This document shows positions 1-5,438 of a DNA stretch of 5,722 nucleotides, piece after piece (positions within the stretch are counted from its first letter, which is position 1; the number at the start of each line of letters is the position of its first letter). The stretch is taken from contig JAOUPE010000112.1 of assembly GCA_029880025.1 (NCBI GenBank), forward strand, positions 1 through 5,722. Direction: 5' to 3'. The position numbers and the translations under genes are program-made. The notes under the pieces were generated by a model. It did not search any database. It was not told the origin of the DNA and saw only the letters and a list, made by a program, of their open reading frames with translations. Source of the stretch: Caldifarciminota bacterium. GTDB lineage: Bacteria; Hydrothermota; Tepidihabitantia; Tepidihabitantales; JAOUPE01.

Positions 1-241
1 GGCTGGTTTTAATTTCTTCAATCATGGCACATACTACTTCTTATTTAACAAAAGTCAATCCCGATAAAAATGTGGTAGTTATGATGCTTCTGTATCTTGA
101 CACGATACGGATAAAAACTAAAATCATCCAATGCCAAGGTCGATCGAGAAGATACTAACTTCTTATCTTACAGAAATCTACAATCTATTTATTAGCAGTA
201 CCGCTTCTAATTTAAGCTATTAAGCTTCTTTTAGGTATTAA
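1..241. other. Left-edge stretch without a supportable gene
   Basis: No gene is convincing here. A 44-codon + strand frame (24-158) has no Shine-Dalgarno sequence and no recognisable motif. On the minus strand an ATG at 25-23 could begin a frame that leaves the window after eight codons, which is too little to call. A small inverted repeat, GTATC (92-96) and GATAC (104-108), surrounds a TTGACA, but no -10 hexamer lies at the right distance. The segment is AT-rich with stops in all frames, as expected of decayed or intergenic DNA beside the restriction-enzyme remnant that follows. Confidence 0.4.
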
Positions 242-382
242 ATGGGAAAATACCAAAAAGATAGAGCAGGCTATAAACTCACTTTAGACGAAATCAATCA
301 TTATCTCAAAATCGCCAAAGCAATTAAATTAACAATAGAATTACAGCAAAAATTAGACAGAATATATGTCACTAACTTCTAA
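242..382 (+). pseudogene. C-terminal remnant of a type ISP/Eco57I-like restriction-modification enzyme
   Basis: This 46-codon frame reads KDRAGYKLTLDEINHYLKIA followed by a KLTIELQQKLDRIY-like end. The spacing KDR-x-G-x-x-L-x-x-D-x-I-x-H-Y-x-K-I...TI-x-L...ID is the pattern I know from the last helices of large fused methyltransferase-nuclease proteins (Eco57I-like, type ISP), where it normally follows a K-W-L motif after several hundred residues. Here an in-frame TAA directly precedes the ATG, and the body of the enzyme is absent from the 241 bases upstream. A neighbouring frame just before it (around 219-250) reads GIKWEN, which could be the K-W motif shifted by one base. I infer a 3' scar left after deletion or frameshift. 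There is no ribosome binding site. The family match is from memory of the motif, so a small unrelated protein remains possible. Confidence 0.5.
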
Positions 383-419
383 TGTCGAAAGACCCGACCC
401 TTGGCGGGAGGAAGTAGCT

Positions 420-490
420 AAAAAGGGACAGCGACCATTTTTCTTGACGAGATGCTCTTTATTCTTAAAATTTGGTATGAAGTCAATTAT
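420..490 (+). repeat. Repeat A, copy 1
   Basis: The first 64 bases (420-483) match 3887-3950 at 60 positions without a gap. The differences are at 447, 456, 457 and 461. Similarity continues with a one-base gap to the TATG at 487-490. The left end is an A-run plus GGGACAGCGACC, a motif I associate with small intergenic elements near REP-type tyrosine transposases in many bacteria. No transposase is present, so this would be a non-autonomous copy or a remnant. The TATG end is separated from repeat B1 by about 54 bases, whereas in the second copy the two modules are fused. Confidence 0.85.
444..471 (+). promoter_or_regulatory. Sigma70-like promoter inside repeat A1, toward rmuC
   Basis: TTGACG (444-449) and TAAAAT (466-471) are separated by 16 bases, each hexamer matching consensus at five of six positions. 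Transcription would start near 478 and read through the heptamer array and repeat B1 into rmuC at 583. The same arrangement recurs in repeat A2 before the zinc-ribbon gene. It is predicted from sequence only, and chance matches are common in AT-rich DNA. Confidence 0.4.
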
Positions 491-511
491 GCTGTTCGGA
501 TAAATTAAAAT

Positions 512-539
512 GCACTCGGCACTATGCACTACGCACTGT
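512..539 (+). repeat. Heptamer tandem repeat, four units of GCACTNN
   Basis: GCACT occurs at 512, 519, 526 and 533, an exact period of seven, with units GCACTCG, GCACTAT, GCACTAC and GCACTGT. The array sits between repeat A1 and repeat B1, in DNA that is missing where A2 meets B3. It therefore looks like a separate tandem array inserted into, or expanded within, the composite element. Its position in the predicted 5' leader of rmuC means that changes in copy number would alter leader length. Confidence 0.8.
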
Positions 540-543
540 CTTT

Positions 544-568
544 TATGGGGTCTGACCCCGATTTGACC
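544..568 (+). repeat. Repeat B, copy 1, palindrome before rmuC
   Basis: This 25-base element is identical to the one at 1839-1863. Its core is a perfect dyad, GGGGTC (547-552) and GACCCC (554-559) around one T, followed by GATTTGACC. It ends two bases before the AAGGGAGG-type ribosome binding site region of rmuC, so in a transcript the hairpin would stand just upstream of the site where ribosomes load. Confidence 0.85.
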
Positions 569-582
569 AAGGGAGGTTTAGT

Positions 583-1812
583 ATGGAATACCTAGCAGTT
601 TTCATTATCGGTTTAGTAGTTGGAGTAGTCATTCTTCTAATCATAAATTGGCTACGCCGACGAGAAGCGAAGACAATTGCGCAAGAGCTAATTTCACAAA
701 CTGAATCTCAAAGAGTTCAAGACTTAGAAGCTCTTATTAACAGAATCAAAGAGTCTTTTGGTGCCCTTTCCTTAGAAGCTTTGTCAAAGAATACCAACGA
801 ATTCCTAAAACTTGCTAACGAAACTCTTTCAAAACAGACACAGCTAGGGGAGAAAGAACTTGAAGGAAAGAAAAAGTTGATTGACCAGACACTTGAGGCA
901 ATGAAGGGAGATTTGCAGAAAGTCCAAGAACTTATGACTACCCTTGAGGGGGATAGAGCACAGAAATTTGGTGAGCTTGCTAATCAACTGAAAGCCACCG
1001 CCGAACAGACAGGAAAACTTCAAGAAACTACCAGTCAATTACGAGTTGCGTTGGCAAGTACAAAGGCTCGTGGACATTGGGGCGAAAGAATGGCTGAAGA
1101 TGTATTAAGGCTAGCGGGGTTCGTAGAGGGTATCAATTATCTAAAGCAGAAAGTTTTAGAAACAGTGGGCAAACGTCCCGATTATACATTTCTTTTGCCT
1201 CAAAATCTCAAAGTGAATATGGATGTTAAATTCCCTTTGGATAATTACTTGCATTATCTTGAAGCAGATGGAGAAAGCGACAAAGAAATGTATAAAGATA
1301 AGTTTTTAAAAGATGCTAGGACACGAATTAAGGAAGTAATTACAAAAGATTATATAAATCCTGAGGAAAACACAGTAGACTATGTGATAGTATTCATACC
1401 GAATGAACAAATTTACGCTTTTATTCATGAAAATGATAGTTCGGTACTGGACGAAGCGCTAAAGAACAAGGTGATACTTTGTTCCCCTATAACGCTGTAT
1501 GCGATACTTGCTGTGATCAGGCAGGCGGTGGATAATTTTAATTTAGAAAGGACTTCAGCTCAAATACTATCACTGCTTGGCGCATTTAACAAACAATGGA
1601 GTAATTTCCTGATATCACTTGAGAAGATGGGAAAGAAGATCGATGAGGCAAAAATTGAATTTAATACCTTAACTTCAACACGTCGTACTCAACTAGAGCG
1701 CCCACTTAGTAAAATTGAGGATTTGAGAAAACAAAAAGGGATTCCTGAAGCATCATTAGTTGAAGGCGAGACAATCGCTCTAGAAAGCCCGAAGGAAGTG
1801 AACGATGAGTAG
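583..1812 (+). CDS. rmuC: RmuC family protein, membrane-anchored, PD-(D/E)XK nuclease superfamily
   Basis: RmuC proteins limit rearrangements at inverted repeats in E. coli and are assigned by family analysis to the PD-(D/E)XK nuclease superfamily. Their biochemical activity is poorly defined. At 409 residues this is a usual family length. Residues 4-23 form one hydrophobic segment followed by RRR, an N-terminal membrane anchor with the bulk in the cytoplasm. Residues about 30-155 are charged, heptad-like coiled coil. The core begins with RGHWGE (163-168) and continues with RPDYTF (198-203), DVKFP (214-218), FIPNEQIYAFI (271-281) and ILCSPITLYAIL (298-309). Asp200, Asp214 and Lys216 fit the nuclease-fold catalytic pattern. 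The C-terminal tail (about 385-409) is acidic and probably disordered. The ATG is supported by GGGAGG (571-576) six bases upstream. No paired gene overlaps it; B repeats stand on both sides. The family call is firm; the cellular role here is inference. Confidence 0.95.
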   Translation: MEYLAVFIIGLVVGVVILLIINWLRRREAKTIAQELISQTESQRVQDLEALINRIKESFGALSLEALSKNTNEFLKLANETLSKQTQLGEKELEGKKKLIDQTLEAMKGDLQKVQELMTTLEGDRAQKFGELANQLKATAEQTGKLQETTSQLRVALASTKARGHWGERMAEDVLRLAGFVEGINYLKQKVLETVGKRPDYTFLLPQNLKVNMDVKFPLDNYLHYLEADGESDKEMYKDKFLKDARTRIKEVITKDYINPEENTVDYVIVFIPNEQIYAFIHENDSSVLDEALKNKVILCSPITLYAILAVIRQAVDNFNLERTSAQILSLLGAFNKQWSNFLISLEKMGKKIDEAKIEFNTLTSTRRTQLERPLSKIEDLRKQKGIPEASLVEGETIALESPKEVNDE

Positions 1813-1814
1813 TA

Positions 1815-1844
1815 CAATTCTGGTCAATTCTGGTCAATTATGGG
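1815..1844 (+). repeat. Ten-base tandem repeat after rmuC
   Basis: CAATTCTGGT occurs at 1815-1824 and again at 1825-1834. A third, diverged unit (CAATTATGGG, 1835-1844) runs into repeat B2. It begins three bases after the rmuC stop codon. The GTCAATTATG at its end is also found at the end of repeat A1 (481-490). This suggests that the duplication grew from the old A-B junction after most of module A was lost. Confidence 0.75.
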
Positions 1845-1863
1845 GTCTGACCCCGATTTGACC
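1832..1863 (+). repeat. Repeat B, copy 2, with an extended stem
   Basis: Bases 1839-1863 are identical to repeat B1. Here the flank adds a second stem: GGTCAA (1832-1837) pairs with TTGACC (1858-1863) around the GGGGTC/GACCCC hairpin (1842-1847 and 1849-1854). No T-run follows, so it is not a standard intrinsic terminator. It lies 86 bases before the start of the OLD gene and 27 bases after the end of rmuC, and thus separates the two genes. Confidence 0.8.
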
Positions 1864-1949
1864 CTTAACAAGGTAGCCTGATTAAGTTACGATATAGACG
1901 ATGACAACGAAATTAAGAATTTCCACAGAAAGCAGGACACAACCTGTTT

Positions 1950-3749
1950 ATGAAGCTAAGATATTTTAAAGCTGAACGATACAAGTCGCTAAAAAATTTT
2001 GAGATAGATGTTGATGATTTCGTGGTTCTACTGGGCGAGAATAACTGTGGTAAATCTAATTTTTTCTATGCGTTAAACCTTTTTCTATCTGCCTCGGTAA
2101 AGGGGGTAAATGAAACTTGCTTTTTTAACCATAAAACACAAGAACCAATTGTGCTCACAGCCCATTTTAATCAACTTAATGACGCGGAGAAAGAAAAACT
2201 TACACCTTGGATGGTTGATGGTGATTTAACTGTATCAAAAGAATATATATCTGATGAATCGGGAAAAATTTCGGCAAATTATTATGCGATTATGAAAGTC
2301 CCGGAAGAACCATGGCTACACGAAGATTTTGAAGATTATAAAAAACTGGATGTGATTGTTGGTTTACCAATAGCTGAATTTTTACCACGAGGTGGTCGTA
2401 TAACCAAAGAAGTTTATAAACAGGCTATAGTTCAATTTAAAGGAAAATATCCTGATAGAATTAATTGCCTTATTGACAAACGAAAAAACCCTGCAGGTTA
2501 CAAACAGGTATTAGACGGTTATCTTCCTGAATTCCACTTGGTACAAGCAGTTCAGGAAGCAACAGAGGAAATAAAAACAACCCCAACCACACTTCTTGGT
2601 AAATTAGTAGGGATTGTAGTTAGACGAATTGCTCAGTTTAATCCAGCTTTCCAGAGGCTTAACGAAGCTATGGTTGAAATGAAAAAAGTAATCGAAGGAG
2701 AAACCCCTGAAGAAAAAATGACTGAAATTAAGGAATTAGAAGCTAACATACAAAGAGCATTATCAATGTGGGATGTAAAAGTTAAAATTAATGTAGACAC
2801 TCCAGATGTAGAAAAAGTATTTCAATTAGGAACAAATGTAGTTTTAGATGACGGATTGGCAACAGGTGTTGAATCCAAAGGACATGGGCTTCAACGTTCA
2901 TTAATTTTTGCCCTGATGCGGGTTTGGGCTGCGGAGAGTAGACGTCATACGGGAACAGAGACTGGACTTATAAGAGAGCGTTCTAATATTTTCGCTTTCG
3001 AAGAACCTGAGTTATTCCTTCACCCCCAGGTTTGCCGTGCCACTTATGAAGCTTTAAAAGAAATATCAGCGACTGACCAAATACTTCTATGTACTCATTC
3101 ATCCCACTTTGTTAATATGGAGGATTACCGTAGTTTAGCAATTATTAGAAAGACAAGCCAAAATGATGGAACTAAAGCTTTTCGTGTTAAAACTGACCTT
3201 TTTGAAGGAGACGATGAACGTAAACAAAGATTTAATATGATTCGGTATTTTAATCCTGATCGGAACGAAGTCTTTTTTGCACGCAAAGTTGCACTTTTAG
3301 AAGGAGCAACAGAAAAAGCACTCTTCCCGGTTATTGTTCGCCGTTTAGGAACATTTGATCATAGTGTTAGCCTAATCGATTGTGGTGGAAAATTTAACCT
3401 TACATTGTATATGAAGATTTTGAATGCTTATCGAATACCGTATCTAACTATTTATGATGAAGACCCAATTCCTGAAGAGTTGAAACCAGATGGTACTGAA
3501 TATGACAAAGATAAATATAACGAGGCGAAAAATAAATTTAATGAAAATCAAAACATCGAAGATGAGTGTAATAGAGAATTTGCTAAAACCTTTATGGTAT
3601 CTGGGAAACTAGAAAACATTTTAGGTGTTTCTCGAAATCGGGCAGATAAAGTTGGTAAACCATATGCAGCAGTGGAACATTATTCCAATGAGCAAAACTC
3701 AATTCCTAATATTTTAGAAAATATAGTTAGAGAAGTTTATGCAATTTAG
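1950..3749 (+). CDS. OLD-family ATP-dependent endonuclease (ATPase plus TOPRIM)
   Basis: OLD (overcoming lysogenization defect) nucleases join an ABC-type ATPase to a TOPRIM nuclease domain. Phage P2 Old and Gabija GajA are examples. At 599 residues this is full length. Walker A is GENNCGKS (29-36). The ABC signature-like segment is ESKGHGLQRS (308-317), Walker B is IFAFEEPELFLHP (347-359) with Glu351 or Glu352 as the likely catalytic base, and a switch His lies in THSSHF (382-387). The TOPRIM part shows LLEGATE (449-455), IDCGGK (476-481) and YDEDP (502-506); Glu451, Asp477, Asp503 and Asp505 fit the metal-binding set, and Lys553 in GKLENIL is a possible late catalytic lysine. The middle region (about 120-300), helical with a likely coiled coil at 235-272, would be the dimerisation insert. 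The ATG has only a weak AGGA (1934-1937). No UvrD-like helicase follows, so it looks like a standalone class 1 OLD rather than Gabija. Nothing in the frame is broken. Confidence 0.93.
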   Translation: MKLRYFKAERYKSLKNFEIDVDDFVVLLGENNCGKSNFFYALNLFLSASVKGVNETCFFNHKTQEPIVLTAHFNQLNDAEKEKLTPWMVDGDLTVSKEYISDESGKISANYYAIMKVPEEPWLHEDFEDYKKLDVIVGLPIAEFLPRGGRITKEVYKQAIVQFKGKYPDRINCLIDKRKNPAGYKQVLDGYLPEFHLVQAVQEATEEIKTTPTTLLGKLVGIVVRRIAQFNPAFQRLNEAMVEMKKVIEGETPEEKMTEIKELEANIQRALSMWDVKVKINVDTPDVEKVFQLGTNVVLDDGLATGVESKGHGLQRSLIFALMRVWAAESRRHTGTETGLIRERSNIFAFEEPELFLHPQVCRATYEALKEISATDQILLCTHSSHFVNMEDYRSLAIIRKTSQNDGTKAFRVKTDLFEGDDERKQRFNMIRYFNPDRNEVFFARKVALLEGATEKALFPVIVRRLGTFDHSVSLIDCGGKFNLTLYMKILNAYRIPYLTIYDEDPIPEELKPDGTEYDKDKYNEAKNKFNENQNIEDECNREFAKTFMVSGKLENILGVSRNRADKVGKPYAAVEHYSNEQNSIPNILENIVREVYAI

Positions 3750-3831
3750 ATATGGTTCTTTAGGCGATATTAGCCGCTATCAAATTTTTACTGAATTTCG
3801 ATTAGCAAAAGCCTTGACAAGAGAGCATTAA
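3739..3831 (+). other. Thirty-codon frame overlapping the OLD gene end
   Basis: An ATG at 3739, inside the last codons of the OLD gene, opens a frame that overlaps that gene by 11 bases and ends with TAA at 3829-3831. The peptide starts MQFRYGSLGDISRYQIF and ends LAKALTREH. Such overlaps are typical of translationally coupled genes, so this could be the stump of a lost partner gene, cut off before repeat A2. I recognise no family, there is no separate ribosome binding site, and a frame this short can arise by chance. Confidence 0.15.
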
Positions 3832-3886
3832 GTATTAAAATAAATATGGGAGTTATCCCTGTTAATGAAGCGAACCATTTTCGGGA

Positions 3887-3957
3887 AAAAAGGGACAGCG
3901 ACCATTTTTCTTGTCGAGATGCCATTTTTTCTTAAAATTTGGTATGAAGTTAATATG
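3887..3957 (+). repeat. Repeat A, copy 2, fused to repeat B3
   Basis: This copy matches the one at 420-490 (60 of 64 bases for 3887-3950, then a one-base gap) and runs through TATG straight into repeat B3. Modules A and B together form a composite of about 92 bases (3887-3978). It fills the gap between the OLD gene and the zinc-ribbon gene, is AT-rich, and contains no transposase. Confidence 0.85.
3911..3938 (+). promoter_or_regulatory. Possible promoter in repeat A2, toward the zinc-ribbon gene
   Basis: TTGTCG (3911-3916) and TAAAAT (3933-3938) keep the 16-base spacing of the A1 copy. The -35 box is weaker by one base (A to T at 3914). A start near 3945 would put repeat B3 at the very beginning of the transcript, about 55 bases before the ATG at 4003. 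This is inferred from the match to repeat A1. Confidence 0.3.
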
Positions 3958-3978
3958 GAGTCTGACTCCGATTTGACC
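3954..3978 (+). repeat. Repeat B, copy 3, with compensatory changes
   Basis: The 25 bases match B1 and B2 except at two positions, 3959 (G to A) and 3967 (C to T). These are opposite each other in the stem: GGAGTC (3957-3962) pairs with GACTCC (3964-3969). The dyad is therefore fully preserved although the sequence changed, which suggests the paired structure matters. The trailing GATTTGACC is unchanged. Confidence 0.8.
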
Positions 3979-4002
3979 TCCTTTTAATAATATAGAGGAA
4001 AA

Positions 4003-4647
4003 ATGAAAGATGATAAAAAAAGACCTCTAGATTCTCAACAAGAATATATTTGTAGTGAATGTGGGGCTGATGTCGCATTTGAAGATAAAATTTGTCCAAA
4101 ATGTGGAGCTGATTTAAGCGTGGTTGAAGAAACTGAACCCGATACCGGGACAGACAAAAAAATAACCGAAAAAACTAACAAAATAATAAAACAGGAAGGA
4201 AAAAAAATAAATTATTCAGAAGACTTTTTTACTGGTTTATTTAAATGGAAAATGAACGAAGAAGAATTAAAGAATCAAGTAGAAAATTACGACACTTTGG
4301 GCTTCTTCAGGTCGGCAAGGAAGGTAGCAACTGCTATGATGATTTTTTCTATAATCATTACTTTAATTTTTGTGATGGTTGGTTGGGCTGTGTTCCTTTT
4401 CTCAGGGATAGATATTGCTTTGGTATTGATATTAACCTTCTTTGTCTATAAAGGAAAAAAGTGGGCAATGATGATGACAATGATTTACTGGACTTTTAGT
4501 AAAGGCCTTCAGGTCGTTAGTGGGTTAGGGGTGGGTGCAGGTGCTACTATTGTAGTAGGGTCTGTTATTTGGTGGGCAATTTTTATGGGAGTATTTTGGC
4601 AAGCGTATCAGGTAGAAAAAGAAAGAGATAGGAATGCGATACCATGA
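4003..4647 (+). CDS. Zinc-ribbon protein with a C-terminal multi-pass membrane domain
   Basis: I do not recognise a named family. Residues 17-34 form a zinc ribbon: Cys17-x2-Cys20 and Cys31-x2-Cys34, in the CSECGADV...CPKCGADL form of small zinc-ribbon domains at the N-termini of many bacterial membrane proteins. A polar, lysine- and glutamate-rich linker (about 40-105) follows. Hydrophobic segments lie near residues 109-130, 134-149, 154-172 (weaker) and 180-201, suggesting three or four membrane spans with the ribbon probably in the cytoplasm. The ending is short and charged (EKERDRNAIP). The ATG follows GAGG (3995-3998) by four bases. Codon use is AT-rich like its neighbours. The gene stands alone between repeats B3 and C1. 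A defence effector role is conceivable from context only; housekeeping membrane roles are equally possible. Confidence 0.85.
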   Translation: MKDDKKRPLDSQQEYICSECGADVAFEDKICPKCGADLSVVEETEPDTGTDKKITEKTNKIIKQEGKKINYSEDFFTGLFKWKMNEEELKNQVENYDTLGFFRSARKVATAMMIFSIIITLIFVMVGWAVFLFSGIDIALVLILTFFVYKGKKWAMMMTMIYWTFSKGLQVVSGLGVGAGATIVVGSVIWWAIFMGVFWQAYQVEKERDRNAIP

Positions 4648-4801
4648 ATACGATGGGGAGCATCCTATTGAAATTGTCAATCCGCCTCCCGAGCCCGATT
4701 CGGGCGAAGGGTCGATTCGACAGGCGGACTACCGCTTTTGTCTCCGCTGGGAATTGATTATGGAAGTCCGACTTCCGAAAATGTGTATTGCCGTTTGCTG
4801 A
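4634..4801 (+). other. Fifty-five-codon frame that runs through repeat C1
   Basis: This frame starts at an ATG inside the end of the zinc-ribbon gene (14-base overlap), reads MRYHEYDGEHPIEIV, crosses repeat C1 without a stop (NPPPEPDSGEGSIRQAD) and ends at 4799-4801. There is no clear ribosome binding site. Either it is chance, helped by the GC-rich repeat having few stops, or it resembles the in-frame palindromic insertions described in Rickettsia genes. The sequence alone cannot decide, and I would not count it as a gene. Confidence 0.15.
4679..4729 (+). repeat. Repeat C, copy 1, two-hairpin palindromic element
   Basis: This 51-base unit matches 5598-5648 with one difference (A at 4722, T at 5641). 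An outer stem, TCCGCCT (4681-4687) with AGGCGGA (4722-4728), encloses two hairpins, GCCCGATTCGGGC (4693-4705) and GTCGATTCGAC (4711-4721), which share the core CGATTCG. CCC (4688-4690) and GGG (4709-4711) can extend the first hairpin, in competition with the second by one base. It is GC-rich in AT-rich surroundings. A four-base stem, GCGG-ACTA-CCGC, followed by TTTT (4724-4739) could act as a very weak terminator for the gene upstream. Confidence 0.9.
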
Positions 4802-4807
4802 GATTTA

Positions 4808-4836
4808 TTGACGGATTATGAATATTTAGTTAAAAT
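4808..4836 (+). promoter_or_regulatory. Sigma70-like promoter for the DUF2442-DUF4160 pair
   Basis: TTGACG (4808-4813) and TAAAAT (4831-4836) are spaced by the optimal 17 bases, each five of six to consensus. Transcription would start near 4843 and give a leader of about 45 bases before the ATG at 4887. It lies downstream of repeat C1, so the two genes have their own transcription unit. Confidence 0.55.
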
Positions 4837-4886
4837 TAACCATTAAGGTATTCCAATATGTTTGAAAAGGAGAAGAAGATTTAATT

Positions 4887-5168
4887 ATGCATAAAATTGT
4901 TGAAGTAAAACCGTTGGCAAATTATCGGGTTTGGCTCAAGTTTTCGGATGGAGTGGAGGGTATTGTTGACCTCTCAGAACTGAAGGGTATTGGTGTTTTC
5001 TCGGTATGGGATGATGTGAGTTTCTTCAATTCAGTATTTATTGACCCGGAGAGTCACACGATAGCCTGGCAAGGCGGTATTGACCTCTGCCCGGATAATT
5101 TATATGCCAAGATTTTAAAAGTTGACCCTTTGACCGTGCTTAAAAAAGAAGAGACCGTTCTTCATTAA
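4887..5168 (+). CDS. DUF2442 domain protein
   Basis: This 93-residue protein is one complete DUF2442 domain. Family marks are LKFSDGVEGIVDLSEL (17-32), GVF (36-38) and TIAWQGGIDLCPDNLY (58-73), which fit the usual pattern of a small beta-rich protein with an aromatic-Gly-x-DLCPD-x-LY ending. The molecular function of the family is not established; members are often encoded next to DUF4160 genes, in pairs predicted to be toxin-antitoxin-like or regulatory. The ATG follows AAAAGGAG (4865-4872) at a long 14-base spacing, and an eight-codon frame starting at 4858 covers that site. No better in-frame start is visible. The stop lies nine bases before the next gene, so the two are surely cotranscribed. 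Confidence 0.9.
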   Translation: MHKIVEVKPLANYRVWLKFSDGVEGIVDLSELKGIGVFSVWDDVSFFNSVFIDPESHTIAWQGGIDLCPDNLYAKILKVDPLTVLKKEETVLH

Positions 5169-5177
5169 GGGGTTTTC

Positions 5178-5438
5178 GTGCCCGAAATCTCTCGGTTTTT
5201 CGGAATCATTATTTATATCTATTATAATGACCATCAGCCACCACATTTTCATGCAGTGTATGGAGAATATGAAGCTTTAATTGCGATTGAGACATTAACC
5301 ATCTTTGCCGGATATCTGCCACCCCGTGCTTTTGGATTGGTTATTGAATGGGCAATTCTTCATCAAGAAGAACTTAAGAAAGATTGGATGCAGGCGATGC
5401 ATCATCAAAAATTAGATAAGATTGAGCCATTGAAATGA
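5178..5438 (+). CDS. DUF4160 domain protein
   Basis: The 86 residues form one complete DUF4160 domain: MPEISRFFGIIIYIYYNDH at the start, the hallmark DHQPPHFHAVYGEYEA (18-33), then G-x-LPPRA (45-51), EW (57-58), EEL (64-66), W70 and the closing KIEPL. The HFH cluster with Asp18 and His19 could bind metal or serve catalysis, but no activity is established for the family as far as I know. The start is GTG, chosen because family members begin MP-x-I and because AAGGGG (5167-5172) lies five bases upstream. The neighbouring DUF2442 gene ends nine bases before it, the classic pairing. By analogy with other two-gene modules, one product may control the other; which would be toxin or antitoxin cannot be read from the sequence. 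Confidence 0.9.
   Translation: MPEISRFFGIIIYIYYNDHQPPHFHAVYGEYEALIAIETLTIFAGYLPPRAFGLVIEWAILHQEELKKDWMQAMHHQKLDKIEPLK

Noticed and set aside
24..158. Forty-four-codon + frame at the left edge
   Set aside because: It has no Shine-Dalgarno sequence, no motif and an ordinary length for chance in AT-rich DNA.
544..568. Intrinsic terminator at repeat B
   Set aside because: The dyad is GC-rich but no run of T follows in any copy, and B1 sits directly before a ribosome binding site.
844..1038. Minus-strand 64-codon frame inside rmuC
   Set aside because: It is antisense to the coiled-coil region of a clearly conserved gene, and its leucine/phenylalanine-rich product is typical of the reverse complement of Lys/Glu-rich codons.
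544..3978. CRISPR array or integron attC sites
   Set aside because: The repeats are one to two kilobases apart with genes between them, there are no regular spacers, and no attC core sequences or integrase gene are seen.
3973..3993. TTGACC with TAATAT as a promoter just before the zinc-ribbon gene
   Set aside because: The spacing of nine bases is far too short for a sigma70 promoter.
4245..4451. Alternative + frame of 68 codons inside the zinc-ribbon gene
   Set aside because: It lies wholly within a larger frame that has a good ribosome binding site and coherent domains; it has no motif of its own.
1950..4647. Gabija system (GajA plus GajB)
   Set aside because: The OLD protein resembles GajA in layout, but the next gene encodes a zinc-ribbon membrane protein rather than a UvrD-like helicase, and 253 bases separate the two.
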